Below, in pieces: positions 11,636-19,727 of a DNA stretch of 64,000 nucleotides (the first letter of the stretch is position 1; each line of letters begins with the position of its first letter). The stretch is from Dehalococcoidia bacterium (lineage in GTDB: Bacteria; Chloroflexota; Dehalococcoidia; Lucifugimonadales; JAGWBF01), in assembly GCA_021295955.1 (NCBI GenBank), contig JAGWBJ010000003.1, positions 62,001-126,000 of the forward strand. Reading direction: 5' to 3'. A program made the translations under genes and the position numbers. Under the pieces are notes generated by a model, which saw nothing but the letters and a program-made list of their open reading frames with translations, had not been told where the DNA came from and did no database searches.

Positions 11636-12583
11636 CTACTTGAACATCTCCCCCACCGACTGCCCCTCGTGGATGCGCCGGATGGCCTCGCCCAGCAACG
11701 GCGCTACGGAGAGGACGTTTATCTTGCCGTTTCGCTTGTTTTCGGGCACGGGGATGGTGTCGGTGACCACCAGCTCCGTCAGCGGACTCTCCGCCACCCG
11801 GGACGCGGCCTGGTTGGAGAGGATGGGATGGGTGACACAGGCGTAGACCTCCTTGACGCCCCGCTCTGCCAGGGCCCACGCCGCCGAGGTCAGCGAACCG
11901 CCGGTGCTCACCTCGTCGTCGAAGGTCAGGGCCGTCATCCCCTCCACGTCGCCGATGACGTTCAGGCTCTCCGCATGGTCGTCGTTGCCGATGCGGCGCT
12001 TCTCGATGATGGCCAGGGGGCACTGCAACTGCTCGGCCATGTCCCTGGCCCGCTTGGTTATGCCTGTGTCGACGGCCACCACCACCGGGTCGTCCAGGCC
12101 CTTGTCCTGGAAGTAGCGGCCCAGGGTGGTCAGCGCCGTCAGCTCGTCCACTGGTATGTTGAAGAACCCCTGGATCTGCCCGGCGTGCAGGTCGATGGTC
12201 AGCAGCCGGTTGGCCCCCGCCGCCGTCAGTAGGTCGGCCACCAGCCGGGCCGTGATGGGAACCCTGGGCTGGTCCTTCTTGTCTGTCCTGCCGTAGCCGT
12301 AGTAGGGCACCACCGCCGTGATCCTGCCGGCGGAGGCCCGTTTCGCGGCGTCTATGAGTATCAGGAGCTCCATGAGGTTGTCGTTTACCGGGGTGCAGGT
12401 GGACTGGATGATGAACACGTCCCGTTGACGGATGTTCTCCAGTATCCGGACGAAGGTGTTGTCGTTGCTGAACTTGAACACGTCGGCCTTGCCGATGGGT
12501 ATGTTCAGGTAGTCGCAGACGGACTGGGCAAGCTTGGGATTGGCGTTGCCACAGAACACTTTTAGCTCGTCGAATGCGCCCAT
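11636..12583 (-). CDS. prs: Ribose-phosphate pyrophosphokinase
   Basis: This 315-residue enzyme makes PRPP from ribose 5-phosphate and ATP for nucleotide, His and Trp synthesis. It has FSNDNTFVRI, the ATP-site RQRDVFIIQST, PYYGYGRTDKK, the IDLHAGQIQGFF flexible-loop region and the ribose-phosphate loop DDEVSTGGSL. The latter has Val-Ser where many relatives have an Ile/Met-Asp-Thr sequence. The ATG at 12583 follows AGGGGAT and gives a normal N-terminus; the frame is open 22 codons further upstream without a good site. A TGCTATAAT promoter lies 114 bp upstream. It is purine-linked, and purA lies divergently on the other side of the intergenic region. Confidence 0.95.
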   Translation of the reverse strand: MGAFDELKVFCGNANPKLAQSVCDYLNIPIGKADVFKFSNDNTFVRILENIRQRDVFIIQSTCTPVNDNLMELLILIDAAKRASAGRITAVVPYYGYGRTDKKDQPRVPITARLVADLLTAAGANRLLTIDLHAGQIQGFFNIPVDELTALTTLGRYFQDKGLDDPVVVAVDTGITKRARDMAEQLQCPLAIIEKRRIGNDDHAESLNVIGDVEGMTALTFDDEVSTGGSLTSAAWALAERGVKEVYACVTHPILSNQAASRVAESPLTELVVTDTIPVPENKRNGKINVLSVAPLLGEAIRRIHEGQSVGEMFK

Positions 12584-12696
12584 GTCATCCCCTATCACCT
12601 GGTCTTGCCTCTCCTCTCCGGCTTCAGAACGAGCCCGGCCTATGCACATTCGAACCTCGGCGTCCTTGTCCTGACGCGAGGCCGCGCTACACCAGA

Positions 12697-12705
12697 ATTA
12701 TAGCA
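12697..12705 (-). promoter_or_regulatory. Consensus extended -10 promoter of prs
   Basis: On the minus strand this reads TGCTATAAT, a full-consensus extended -10 element, about 114 bp before the prs ATG. No TTGACA-like hexamer is seen at 17 bp. The identical nine bases occur before rpsO. Confidence 0.7.
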
Positions 12706-12743
12706 TAGGGCTTTCTGCGGGAGGAAGAAATCCCCTCGTCCCC

Positions 12744-12764
12744 GCCCTCTCCCCAGGAGAGGGC
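12744..12764. terminator. GC-rich 9-bp hairpin between prs and purA promoters
   Basis: GCCCTCTCC and GGAGAGGGC pair around a CCA loop. There is no T-run on the plus strand and only AACGA after it. It lies between two divergent promoters, so a terminator role is not expected; it may be a repeat-type hairpin. Role uncertain. Confidence 0.35.
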
Positions 12765-12820
12765 AAACGAAACTCTCCGGCCCGTTACGCTTGGTGCTTC
12801 TTCCCAAGGTTGGGCATTTT

Positions 12821-12829
12821 TGATATACT
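12821..12829 (+). promoter_or_regulatory. Extended -10 promoter upstream of purA
   Basis: TGATATACT matches the TGnTATACT element. It lies about 190 bp before the purA ATG and upstream of the 15-bp repeat array, so the array would be transcribed as leader RNA. Confidence 0.5.
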
Positions 12830-12870
12830 CCCCCAGGGTTGCCGAGCGGGTGCGCGCCTGCCGGCGACCC

Positions 12871-13005
12871 CAGGCTTTGTCGCCCCAGGCTTTGTTGCCC
12901 TGGGCTTTGCCGCCCTGGGTTTTGCCGCCCTGGGCTTTGCCGCCCTGGGTTTTGCCGCCCTGGGCTTTGCCGCCCCGGGCTTTGTTACCCCGGGCTTTGT
13001 TTGGA
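12871..13005 (+). repeat. 15-bp tandem repeat, about 8.6 copies, ending at the purA ribosome-binding site
   Basis: Units follow TGGGCTTTGCCGCCC. Copies 1-2 begin CAGG, copies 3-7 begin TGGG and alternate C/T at position 5 (so a 30-bp higher-order period), and copies 8-9 begin CGGG and decay into the ribosome-binding site. Because 15 is a multiple of 3, all frames stay open. In the purA frame it would encode a PPWAL-type pentapeptide repeat; on the minus strand an AKPRA-type one. Position right before purA suggests a transcribed leader, but expansion by slippage is the likely origin. Confidence 0.95.
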
Positions 13006-13011
13006 GGAGAG

Positions 13012-14295
<1,284 letters not shown>

Positions 14296-14405
14296 GCTGG
14301 GGCGGTCTGTCCCACTTCGTCCGTCACGATTCCAGAGCGCTGGGATACTGGTCCCAGTCCCCTACCACCCTGGCCCCCGTGGGGAGGGGCAGGTACGGCT
14401 GGTGC

Positions 14406-14537
14406 CTATTGCCCTACGACGGCTGCGTACCGCTGTCGGTGTTTGCCGTCGGCAGGCCGTGAGGCGTCGTAGACGATCTGCCTGCGCTGGATGCTCCCCC
14501 GCTTGCGTACATGGCCTGTAGCCACGTAGCCCTTAAC
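14406..14537 (-). pseudogene. Integrase N-terminal fragment (AP2-like arm-DNA-binding domain remnant)
   Basis: The minus strand reads KGYVATGHVRKRGSIQRRQI, then VYDASRPADGKHRQRYAAVVG and a TAG at 14406-14408. The pattern GHVRKRGS...VYD...GK-RQR is that of the N-terminal three-stranded arm-binding domain of phage-type tyrosine integrases. No start codon with a ribosome-binding site and no catalytic domain follow. It begins at the stop of the next gene upstream and is only about 43 codons long, so it is a broken remnant. It marks the purA-proximal edge of a small foreign island. Recognition is by pattern, so moderate confidence. Confidence 0.55.
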
Positions 14538-15273
14538 CGGGAGCGAGAATCTCCTGTTCGAAGTCGTGGAGTATAGTGGCAACTTCCCCGAGGAACCCTT
14601 GAGGACCCTTCTTCATGATCTCGTCGTATGCTCCGGAGCGTAGGCTCTTGCCACGCTCGGCGTAGTGAAACTCGTCCAAGAGATATTTGGGGTATATGCC
14701 CACCGCTACAGAAACTTCCCACCACTGTTCCTCGGTTAGTGCTTGCCCAACAAACCTGCCCCCGGTTCCGGCTCCATGAGCAATGGCGTTGCCGGCTTTG
14801 TCGGTTCGTTCTTTGATTTTGTCGGCCTTCTTGTGGTAGCGCGTCTTGAGTTGGTTGGGGGTACCTTTACGCATCCCATAGATCCTAGCGACGAAGCTCA
14901 TGACCGTTTTGGTGTGTTGAATGACCGCGTCTTGGTAGAACACCCCTGTGTAAAACCCGTAAACGAATCGTCTGCCTGCCGCGACGTCATCCATCCCCCT
15001 GACTGCTTCGGATGTCAGGGCCGCGTAACAGGCCTGATAATTTTGGGTCATCACTGTCAACTCGTAACATGCCTCCAACAGGTTGTGCCAGCGCCTGGGC
15101 AACCGTTTCGTTGGCGGCCTTTCAGACTGGGCGTACGTGTCTGGAGCGAGCCACAGGTCCATAGAGTCGGCTTTCAGTCGAAGTTCCAAGAGGGCAACGA
15201 ACTCAGGATCCAACCTACGTAGTGCTGCTTTCGCATCTGCCCATCTGTTGTGTACGAAATCGTCTACTGTCAT
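14533..15273 (-). CDS. Hypothetical protein of a mobile island, 246 residues
   Basis: Not recognised. The protein is largely helical with basic patches and reads MTVDDFVHNRWADAKAALRR at the start. The middle holds FVYGFYTGVFYQDAVIQH and a Lys-rich stretch KTRYHKKADKIKERTDK followed by GNAIAHGAGTGG, which recalls the N-x-x-x-H dipeptide region of some HEPN-like proteins, but the spacing is not diagnostic. Base composition is visibly less GC-rich than the flanking housekeeping genes. It lies between an integrase remnant and a broken HsdR-N-like gene, so it is probably acquired DNA, possibly defence-related (inference). Confidence 0.65.
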   Translation of the reverse strand: MTVDDFVHNRWADAKAALRRLDPEFVALLELRLKADSMDLWLAPDTYAQSERPPTKRLPRRWHNLLEACYELTVMTQNYQACYAALTSEAVRGMDDVAAGRRFVYGFYTGVFYQDAVIQHTKTVMSFVARIYGMRKGTPNQLKTRYHKKADKIKERTDKAGNAIAHGAGTGGRFVGQALTEEQWWEVSVAVGIYPKYLLDEFHYAERGKSLRSGAYDEIMKKGPQGFLGEVATILHDFEQEILAPG

Positions 15274-15532
15274 CTTGCCAGACCTGTCCAGTGGTTCACC
15301 ATGCCGACACGTCTCTTACGGGTTACCCCGCATCTGTTCTAGTAGCCAGTGTTCTAATGGCTTGCAGGTATCACAATACCTGTATCCTTCTATCCCCGCT
15401 TCCATCGGGTTATCGAACCTGCGAGGGGCTCACGATGCTTGCTCCATATACGCAAGTGACCCGGTGGACCCACCGTTTCCGCCCAAATCTATTTGGTCTG
15501 GCTGAGGCGATATACTGATAGTGAGCCATTGA
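15274..15532. other. Island intergenic stretch with a possible tiny ORF and a small hairpin
   Basis: No convincing gene is present. A 29-codon minus-strand ORF (15316-15405) has a YCDTCK CxxC pair but is too short to call. A perfect 7-bp inverted repeat with CACA loop lies at 15365-15382 inside it. Composition is AT-richer than the surroundings. Confidence 0.4.
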
Positions 15533-16636
15533 CTACGCTTCCCCGGCTTCGTGGAGATAGCCTCGCACCACGTCCCTAAGTTGGTCGGCGTAGCGCGAGA
15601 TGTCCTCCACGGCCTCTACGGGGTAGGTGTCCATCACTCTTCGGTTGTAGGTGTCACGGCCCTCGCCTGGCACTTGGATCGCCTTCTGTGGGGCGTTGAA
15701 GCGCAGCCGGACTATCGGCTTCCGGTTGTTGTCGTCCAGCAGCATCCCGCATTAGTTCTTGGTGTCCCGCATCACGACCCGCTCCGGCTCAACAACCTCG
15801 CCCACGATGGCCTTGACCAGCTCGTAGCCCTGGACCTCTTCCTCGGTGGTGGTGACGCCCGGCGGTGCTGTTGGGGCATCGTCCTCGAGCGGGACGGCTT
15901 CGGGGGCCGGCTCGACGGCGGTGTCACGGGCCAGGGCGCTCTGGAGGGTGGCGTTGATGCGGTCGTCGATGAAATCCCCGAAGGCTTTGCGGACCATATG
16001 AGAGAACCGTTCCCTCGCCGCCTGGGTCAGGGACTTGGAGTAGACTTGCTTCGTGAGCCACCTGATGAACTCCTCGTCGGGTGTGCTCAACTGGAGGACC
16101 AACACCTGCTTCATGCCCTCGATGTACTTGAGGGTCGAGGCGGCTTTCTGGGTCTCGTCAGGGTCGAACCCCTCCTTGGTGAACCGCTTCAGTTCCTCCA
16201 CCGCCTTGTCGGTGAAGTTGAGCATGTTGAACTCGAAGAAGGGCTTGGCGTCCATCACGTTGGGCTGGTCCAGGTCGGAGAAGAAGCGGTAGGTGATGCC
16301 GTCGGTGAGCAGGCCGAAGTGGGCGTCGGTGACGCCGAAGTACCGGAAGAGCTGGGAGACGGCCTCGTTGGAAAGGTCGGCGCCGTACTTCTTGCACTCG
16401 ATCAGGATGGTCGGCTTCCCGTCCTGCATGATGGCGTAGTCCACCTTCTCGCCTCGCTTGGTGCCGATGTCGGCGGTGAACTCCGGCATGACCTCCGTGG
16501 GGTTGAAGATGTCATAGCCCAGCATCTGGATGAAGGGCATGACCAAGCCCGTCTTGGTGGCTTCCTCGGTCTCCAGGTGTTCAAGCCGACCAGCAAAGCG
16601 GCTGGATCGGGTCCGTACCTCGTCTATGAAGTCCAT
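15533..16636 (-). pseudogene. HsdR-N-like restriction endonuclease gene interrupted by one in-frame ochre codon
   Basis: The 367-residue frame matches the type I restriction R-subunit N-terminal-like family of stand-alone endonuclease-type proteins. The PD-(D/E)xK core is visible: Asp67 in KVDYAIM and Glu80-Cys-Lys82 in ILIECKK. After RVVMRDTKN the codon at 15752-15754 is TAA, then the same frame continues CGMLLDDNNRKPIVRLRF to the normal C-terminus. Relatives read RDTKSYF-LLDDNNRKP, so TAA replaces a Tyr codon. One substitution therefore removes about 70 C-terminal residues. No methylase or specificity subunit is adjacent. Either recently dead, or a sequencing error. Confidence 0.75.
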
Positions 16637-16647
16637 CGGCGCTTCTC

Positions 16648-16737
16648 CTACTCCCTGGTGAAGTAAATCTCCCAGCTACCCTCCGAATCCACGTTGATGG
16701 CCTGCTTCTCCGGCGGAAGTGAAGGGAGGCGTCCTTG
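16648..16737 (-). pseudogene. Possible C-terminal remnant of a truncated gene at the island edge
   Basis: A minus-strand frame ends PPEKQAINVDSEGSWEIYF, then TRE and TAG, 11 bp before the ATG of the HsdR-N-like gene. The amino-acid composition looks like real coding sequence and the spacing looks like an operon junction, but no start lies nearby and the frame runs into dapA. It may be the tail of an upstream island gene lost at the insertion boundary. Confidence 0.3.
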
Positions 16738-16748
16738 CGAGCGCCGCG

Positions 16749-17645
16749 TCAGCCGTGAACCGGCAGGTCCATCTCGTAGCGGTCGAGGACGGCGTCAATG
16801 GCTGCCGCGGCCTTTTCGTCGGCGGGCACCAGGGGAAGCCGGGGGTTGCCCACGTCGAAGCCGATCCGGTTCAAAGAGTGCTTGACAGGGATCGGGTTGG
16901 AGACTACGAACAGCACCTTGAAGAGCTCCAGGAGCCGGCGGTGCTCGGTCCCCGCCTGCTCCACGTCCCCCTCCAGCAGCAGGCCCATCATGTGCTTGAT
17001 CTGGTCGCCCACCAGGTGGGAGGCCACGCTGACTATGCCGTAGCCGCCCATGGCCATGATGTAGAAGGTCTCGTTGTCGTTGCCGCTCCAGACCCTGAAA
17101 TCGCCCCGGGCCCCCGAGATGATGCGGGCGATCTGGTCCATGTCACTGCCCGCCTCCTTGACTCCCACGATGTTGTCGACGCCGCTGAGGCGTATGGTGG
17201 TGCCGTGGGTCATGTTGAGGCTGGTGCGGCTGGTCACGTTGTAGAGGATGCACGGGATGTGTACGCTGGAGGCCACGGCCTTGAAGTGCTGGTACAGCCC
17301 CTCCTGGGGGGGCTTGTTGTAGTAGGGCACCACCAGAAGCAGGCCGTCCACCCCCGCGGCCTCGGCCTCCTTGCTTAGCTCGATGCTCTCGGCGGTGCTG
17401 TAATTGCCGGTGCCCGCGATAACCGCGCCCCGGTTTCCGACGGAGCCTTTGATCTCCGAGAAGAGCCTCAGCTTCTCGCCGGTGGACAGGGTCGGCGACT
17501 CGCCGGTCGTGCCCGACACGATCATGCCGTCGCTGCCCGAGTCCAGAAGGGCGTGGGCCAGGCGCTTGGCCTGGTCGTAGTCCACTCTGCCCTCCTGGTC
17601 GAAGGGTGTGACCATCGCCGTCAGCAACCTGCCTATCTCCGTCAT
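16749..17645 (-). CDS. dapA: 4-hydroxy-tetrahydrodipicolinate synthase
   Basis: This 298-residue class I aldolase condenses pyruvate with aspartate semialdehyde, opening the lysine/diaminopimelate branch. It shows LLTAMVTPFDQEGRVDY at the N-terminus, SGTTGESPTL for substrate binding, the Tyr in LYNVTSRTSLNM and the Schiff-base Lys in IVGVKEAGSD. Length is normal. It is the last gene of the asd-dapB-linked minus-strand group, 82 bp after the asd stop. The intergenic and downstream part touches the mobile-island edge, so the island inserted just behind dapA. Confidence 0.97.
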   Translation of the reverse strand: MTEIGRLLTAMVTPFDQEGRVDYDQAKRLAHALLDSGSDGMIVSGTTGESPTLSTGEKLRLFSEIKGSVGNRGAVIAGTGNYSTAESIELSKEAEAAGVDGLLLVVPYYNKPPQEGLYQHFKAVASSVHIPCILYNVTSRTSLNMTHGTTIRLSGVDNIVGVKEAGSDMDQIARIISGARGDFRVWSGNDNETFYIMAMGGYGIVSVASHLVGDQIKHMMGLLLEGDVEQAGTEHRRLLELFKVLFVVSNPIPVKHSLNRIGFDVGNPRLPLVPADEKAAAAIDAVLDRYEMDLPVHG

Positions 17646-17727
17646 AGCGGCCCTCCTCGGTTTTTCCTGTCCTGGACTGTGGCTAAACCATCTCTACTCG
17701 GCCCGGTCGGCCACCGAGCTGCTCACT

Positions 17728-18792
17728 TCAGTCATTCAGGCTTTGGGAGGCGGCGGCCACGGCTGCCTTTCCTCCGGGCTTGAGGCAGTCGCGCTTCAGG
17801 ACCTCCTCGGCGATCTGGATGGCGTTGAGGGCGGCGCCCTTGCGCAGGTTGTCGGCCACCACCCACATGACCAGGCCGTTGGGGTGGGATGTGTCCTTCC
17901 GTATCCGCCCCACATACACGTCGTCGGTGCCGCCCACATCCACGGGCATCGGGTACAGACCCTCCTCGGGGGCGTCCACGACGGTGATCCCCGGGGCCTC
18001 GGCCAGGATGCCGCGGGCTTCGTCGGCGTCCATGGGGTGTTGAAACTCCATGTGGACCGCCGCGCTGTGGGAGACGTATACGGGCACCCGTACGCAGGTG
18101 GCGGCCACGGCCAGCCCGGGCGAGTGCATGATCTTCCGCGTCTCCTCCCGGACCTTCGTCTCCTCCTTGGTGTACCCGTCGGGCCCGAAGTCGTCGATGC
18201 GGGGGATGACGTTGAACGCTATCTGGTGGGGTTGGGCCTGGGGAGGAGGCGCGCCGCCCTGGAAGGCCCCCCGCGTCTGCTCCCTGAGCTCGGTCATGGC
18301 CGCCCCGCCGGCGCCGGAGACGGACTGGTACGTGGAGGCGACGATGCGGGAGACGGGGTTGTGCCGGTGCAGGGGTTGGGCCGCCATCACCAACGGCGTC
18401 GTGGCGCAGTTGGGAATCGCTATGATGCCCTGGTGCCACTCCACGTCCTCTCCGTTCACCTCCGGCACCACCAGGGGCACGTCGGGCCGCATCCGGAAGG
18501 CGGAGCTGTCGTCTATCGCCAGGGCTCCGGCTTCCACGGCGGCGGCGCCCATCTCCAGGCTGACCCGGCTGGTCGCCGAGATGAAGGCGATGTCGACGCC
18601 CTCTAAGGACTCCGGGCCCGTCGCCTGGACCACCAACTCCTGGCCGCGGACCGGTATGCGCTTGCCCACCGAGCGTTGGGACGCGGTGAGCCGGATGTGG
18701 TCCGCGGGAAACTGCCGCTCCTCCAGTATGCGCAGGAACTCCATCCCCACGGCGCCGGTGGCGCCGATGACTGCTATGTTCACTTCTCTCAT
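17728..18792 (-). CDS. asd: Aspartate-semialdehyde dehydrogenase
   Basis: This 354-residue NADP-dependent enzyme reduces aspartyl phosphate to aspartate semialdehyde. The N-terminus NIAVIGATGAVGMEFLRIL is the nucleotide-binding fold, and the catalytic Cys is in IPNCATTPLV. A VASTYQSVSGAGG motif and the substrate-binding HSAAVHMEF segment follow. Length is normal. The ATG lies 18 bp after the dapB stop, consistent with co-transcription dapB-asd-dapA supplying lysine and cell-wall diaminopimelate. Confidence 0.97.
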   Translation of the reverse strand: MREVNIAVIGATGAVGMEFLRILEERQFPADHIRLTASQRSVGKRIPVRGQELVVQATGPESLEGVDIAFISATSRVSLEMGAAAVEAGALAIDDSSAFRMRPDVPLVVPEVNGEDVEWHQGIIAIPNCATTPLVMAAQPLHRHNPVSRIVASTYQSVSGAGGAAMTELREQTRGAFQGGAPPPQAQPHQIAFNVIPRIDDFGPDGYTKEETKVREETRKIMHSPGLAVAATCVRVPVYVSHSAAVHMEFQHPMDADEARGILAEAPGITVVDAPEEGLYPMPVDVGGTDDVYVGRIRKDTSHPNGLVMWVVADNLRKGAALNAIQIAEEVLKRDCLKPGGKAAVAAASQSLND

Positions 18793-18810
18793 GCTGCTGC
18801 TTCCCCGTAT

Positions 18811-19593
18811 CTATAGGCCGAGTATCTTGTCCAAGCCAACGACGAGCTCCTTAAGGTTTACCACCTCGCGTACGGCCCTCATGACGCCCGGCATGTAGCA
18901 GTCCCGGCCCAGGGCGTCGTGGCGAAGGGTGACCGTCTGCCCTGCCGTACCCAGGACCACCTCGTGGTGGGCGCTGCGCCCGGCCATGCGTATGCTATGG
19001 ACTCCGATGCCGTCCATCTCGCCGCCCCTGGCGCCGGCGAGGGTCTCCTTCTCGGTCTGGTTCCGCTTGTATTGCCCGGCCTCGGCCACCGCCCTTGCGA
19101 TGGCCATGGCCGTACCCGAAGGCGCGTCTATCTTGTTCTCGTGGTGGCTCTCCACGATATCCACGTAGTCGAAGAACGGTGCGGCCTGCTTCGCCAGGTG
19201 GAGCAGCAGTACCGCTCCCAGGGCGAAGTTGGGGGCGGAGATGATGCCCACCGAGTACTCGCGGGAGATGCGGTCCATCTCCCGGAGCTGGTCTTCGGAC
19301 AGGCCGGTGGTCCCGGAGACCAGGGCCACTCCCGACGCGGCTGCGACGCCCGCGGCGACCGTCGCCACGTTGGCCGTAGTGAAGTCCACCAGTACCTGGG
19401 GCCTGGTGGCGCTGAGGACCTCCTGGAGGTCGACGGAGAGGGGAATGCTGCCCGAGCCGTCGGGCAGGTCCAGCCTTTCGCCGTGGCGCCGTCCCGAGAC
19501 GGCTCCCACGGGCTCCATGTCGGGTTCCCGGCAGAGGGTGGCCACTACCTCTCTTCCCATCCTGCCCGTGGCGCCGTTTACGGCCACCCTCAT
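18811..19593 (-). CDS. dapB: 4-hydroxy-tetrahydrodipicolinate reductase
   Basis: This enzyme reduces the DapA product with NAD(P)H. It has the NGATGRMGREV nucleotide-binding loop, VDFTTANV, SGTTGLSEDQL, PNFALGAVL and the substrate motif ESHHENKIDAPSGTA, ending KELVVGLDKILGL. From ATG at 19593 it is 260 residues, typical for DapB. The frame continues to a GTG at 19653, giving 20 extra residues of unusual sequence with no ribosome-binding site, so the internal ATG is preferred although its GGAGG sits 14 nt away. First gene of the dapB-asd-dapA group. Confidence 0.96.
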   Translation of the reverse strand: MRVAVNGATGRMGREVVATLCREPDMEPVGAVSGRRHGERLDLPDGSGSIPLSVDLQEVLSATRPQVLVDFTTANVATVAAGVAAASGVALVSGTTGLSEDQLREMDRISREYSVGIISAPNFALGAVLLLHLAKQAAPFFDYVDIVESHHENKIDAPSGTAMAIARAVAEAGQYKRNQTEKETLAGARGGEMDGIGVHSIRMAGRSAHHEVVLGTAGQTVTLRHDALGRDCYMPGVMRAVREVVNLKELVVGLDKILGL

Positions 19594-19727
19594 GGGAGCC
19601 ACTTCGTCCTCCGCGCCCGTGGTGTTGGACCCGTCTTCAAGGGACGGTCTCACAGGGGTTTTCGGAGATGATAATATTCCCCGGCGATCGGGTCAATACG
19701 CCGTGACGCCGACGTGGGTTACGTATG

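Noticed and set aside
12871-13005. CRISPR-like array
   Set aside because: Units are contiguous without spacers, so it is a simple tandem repeat.
12820-13011. Extended purA start through the repeat
   Set aside because: In frame, but excluded by the excellent ribosome-binding site and the conserved N-terminus at 13012.
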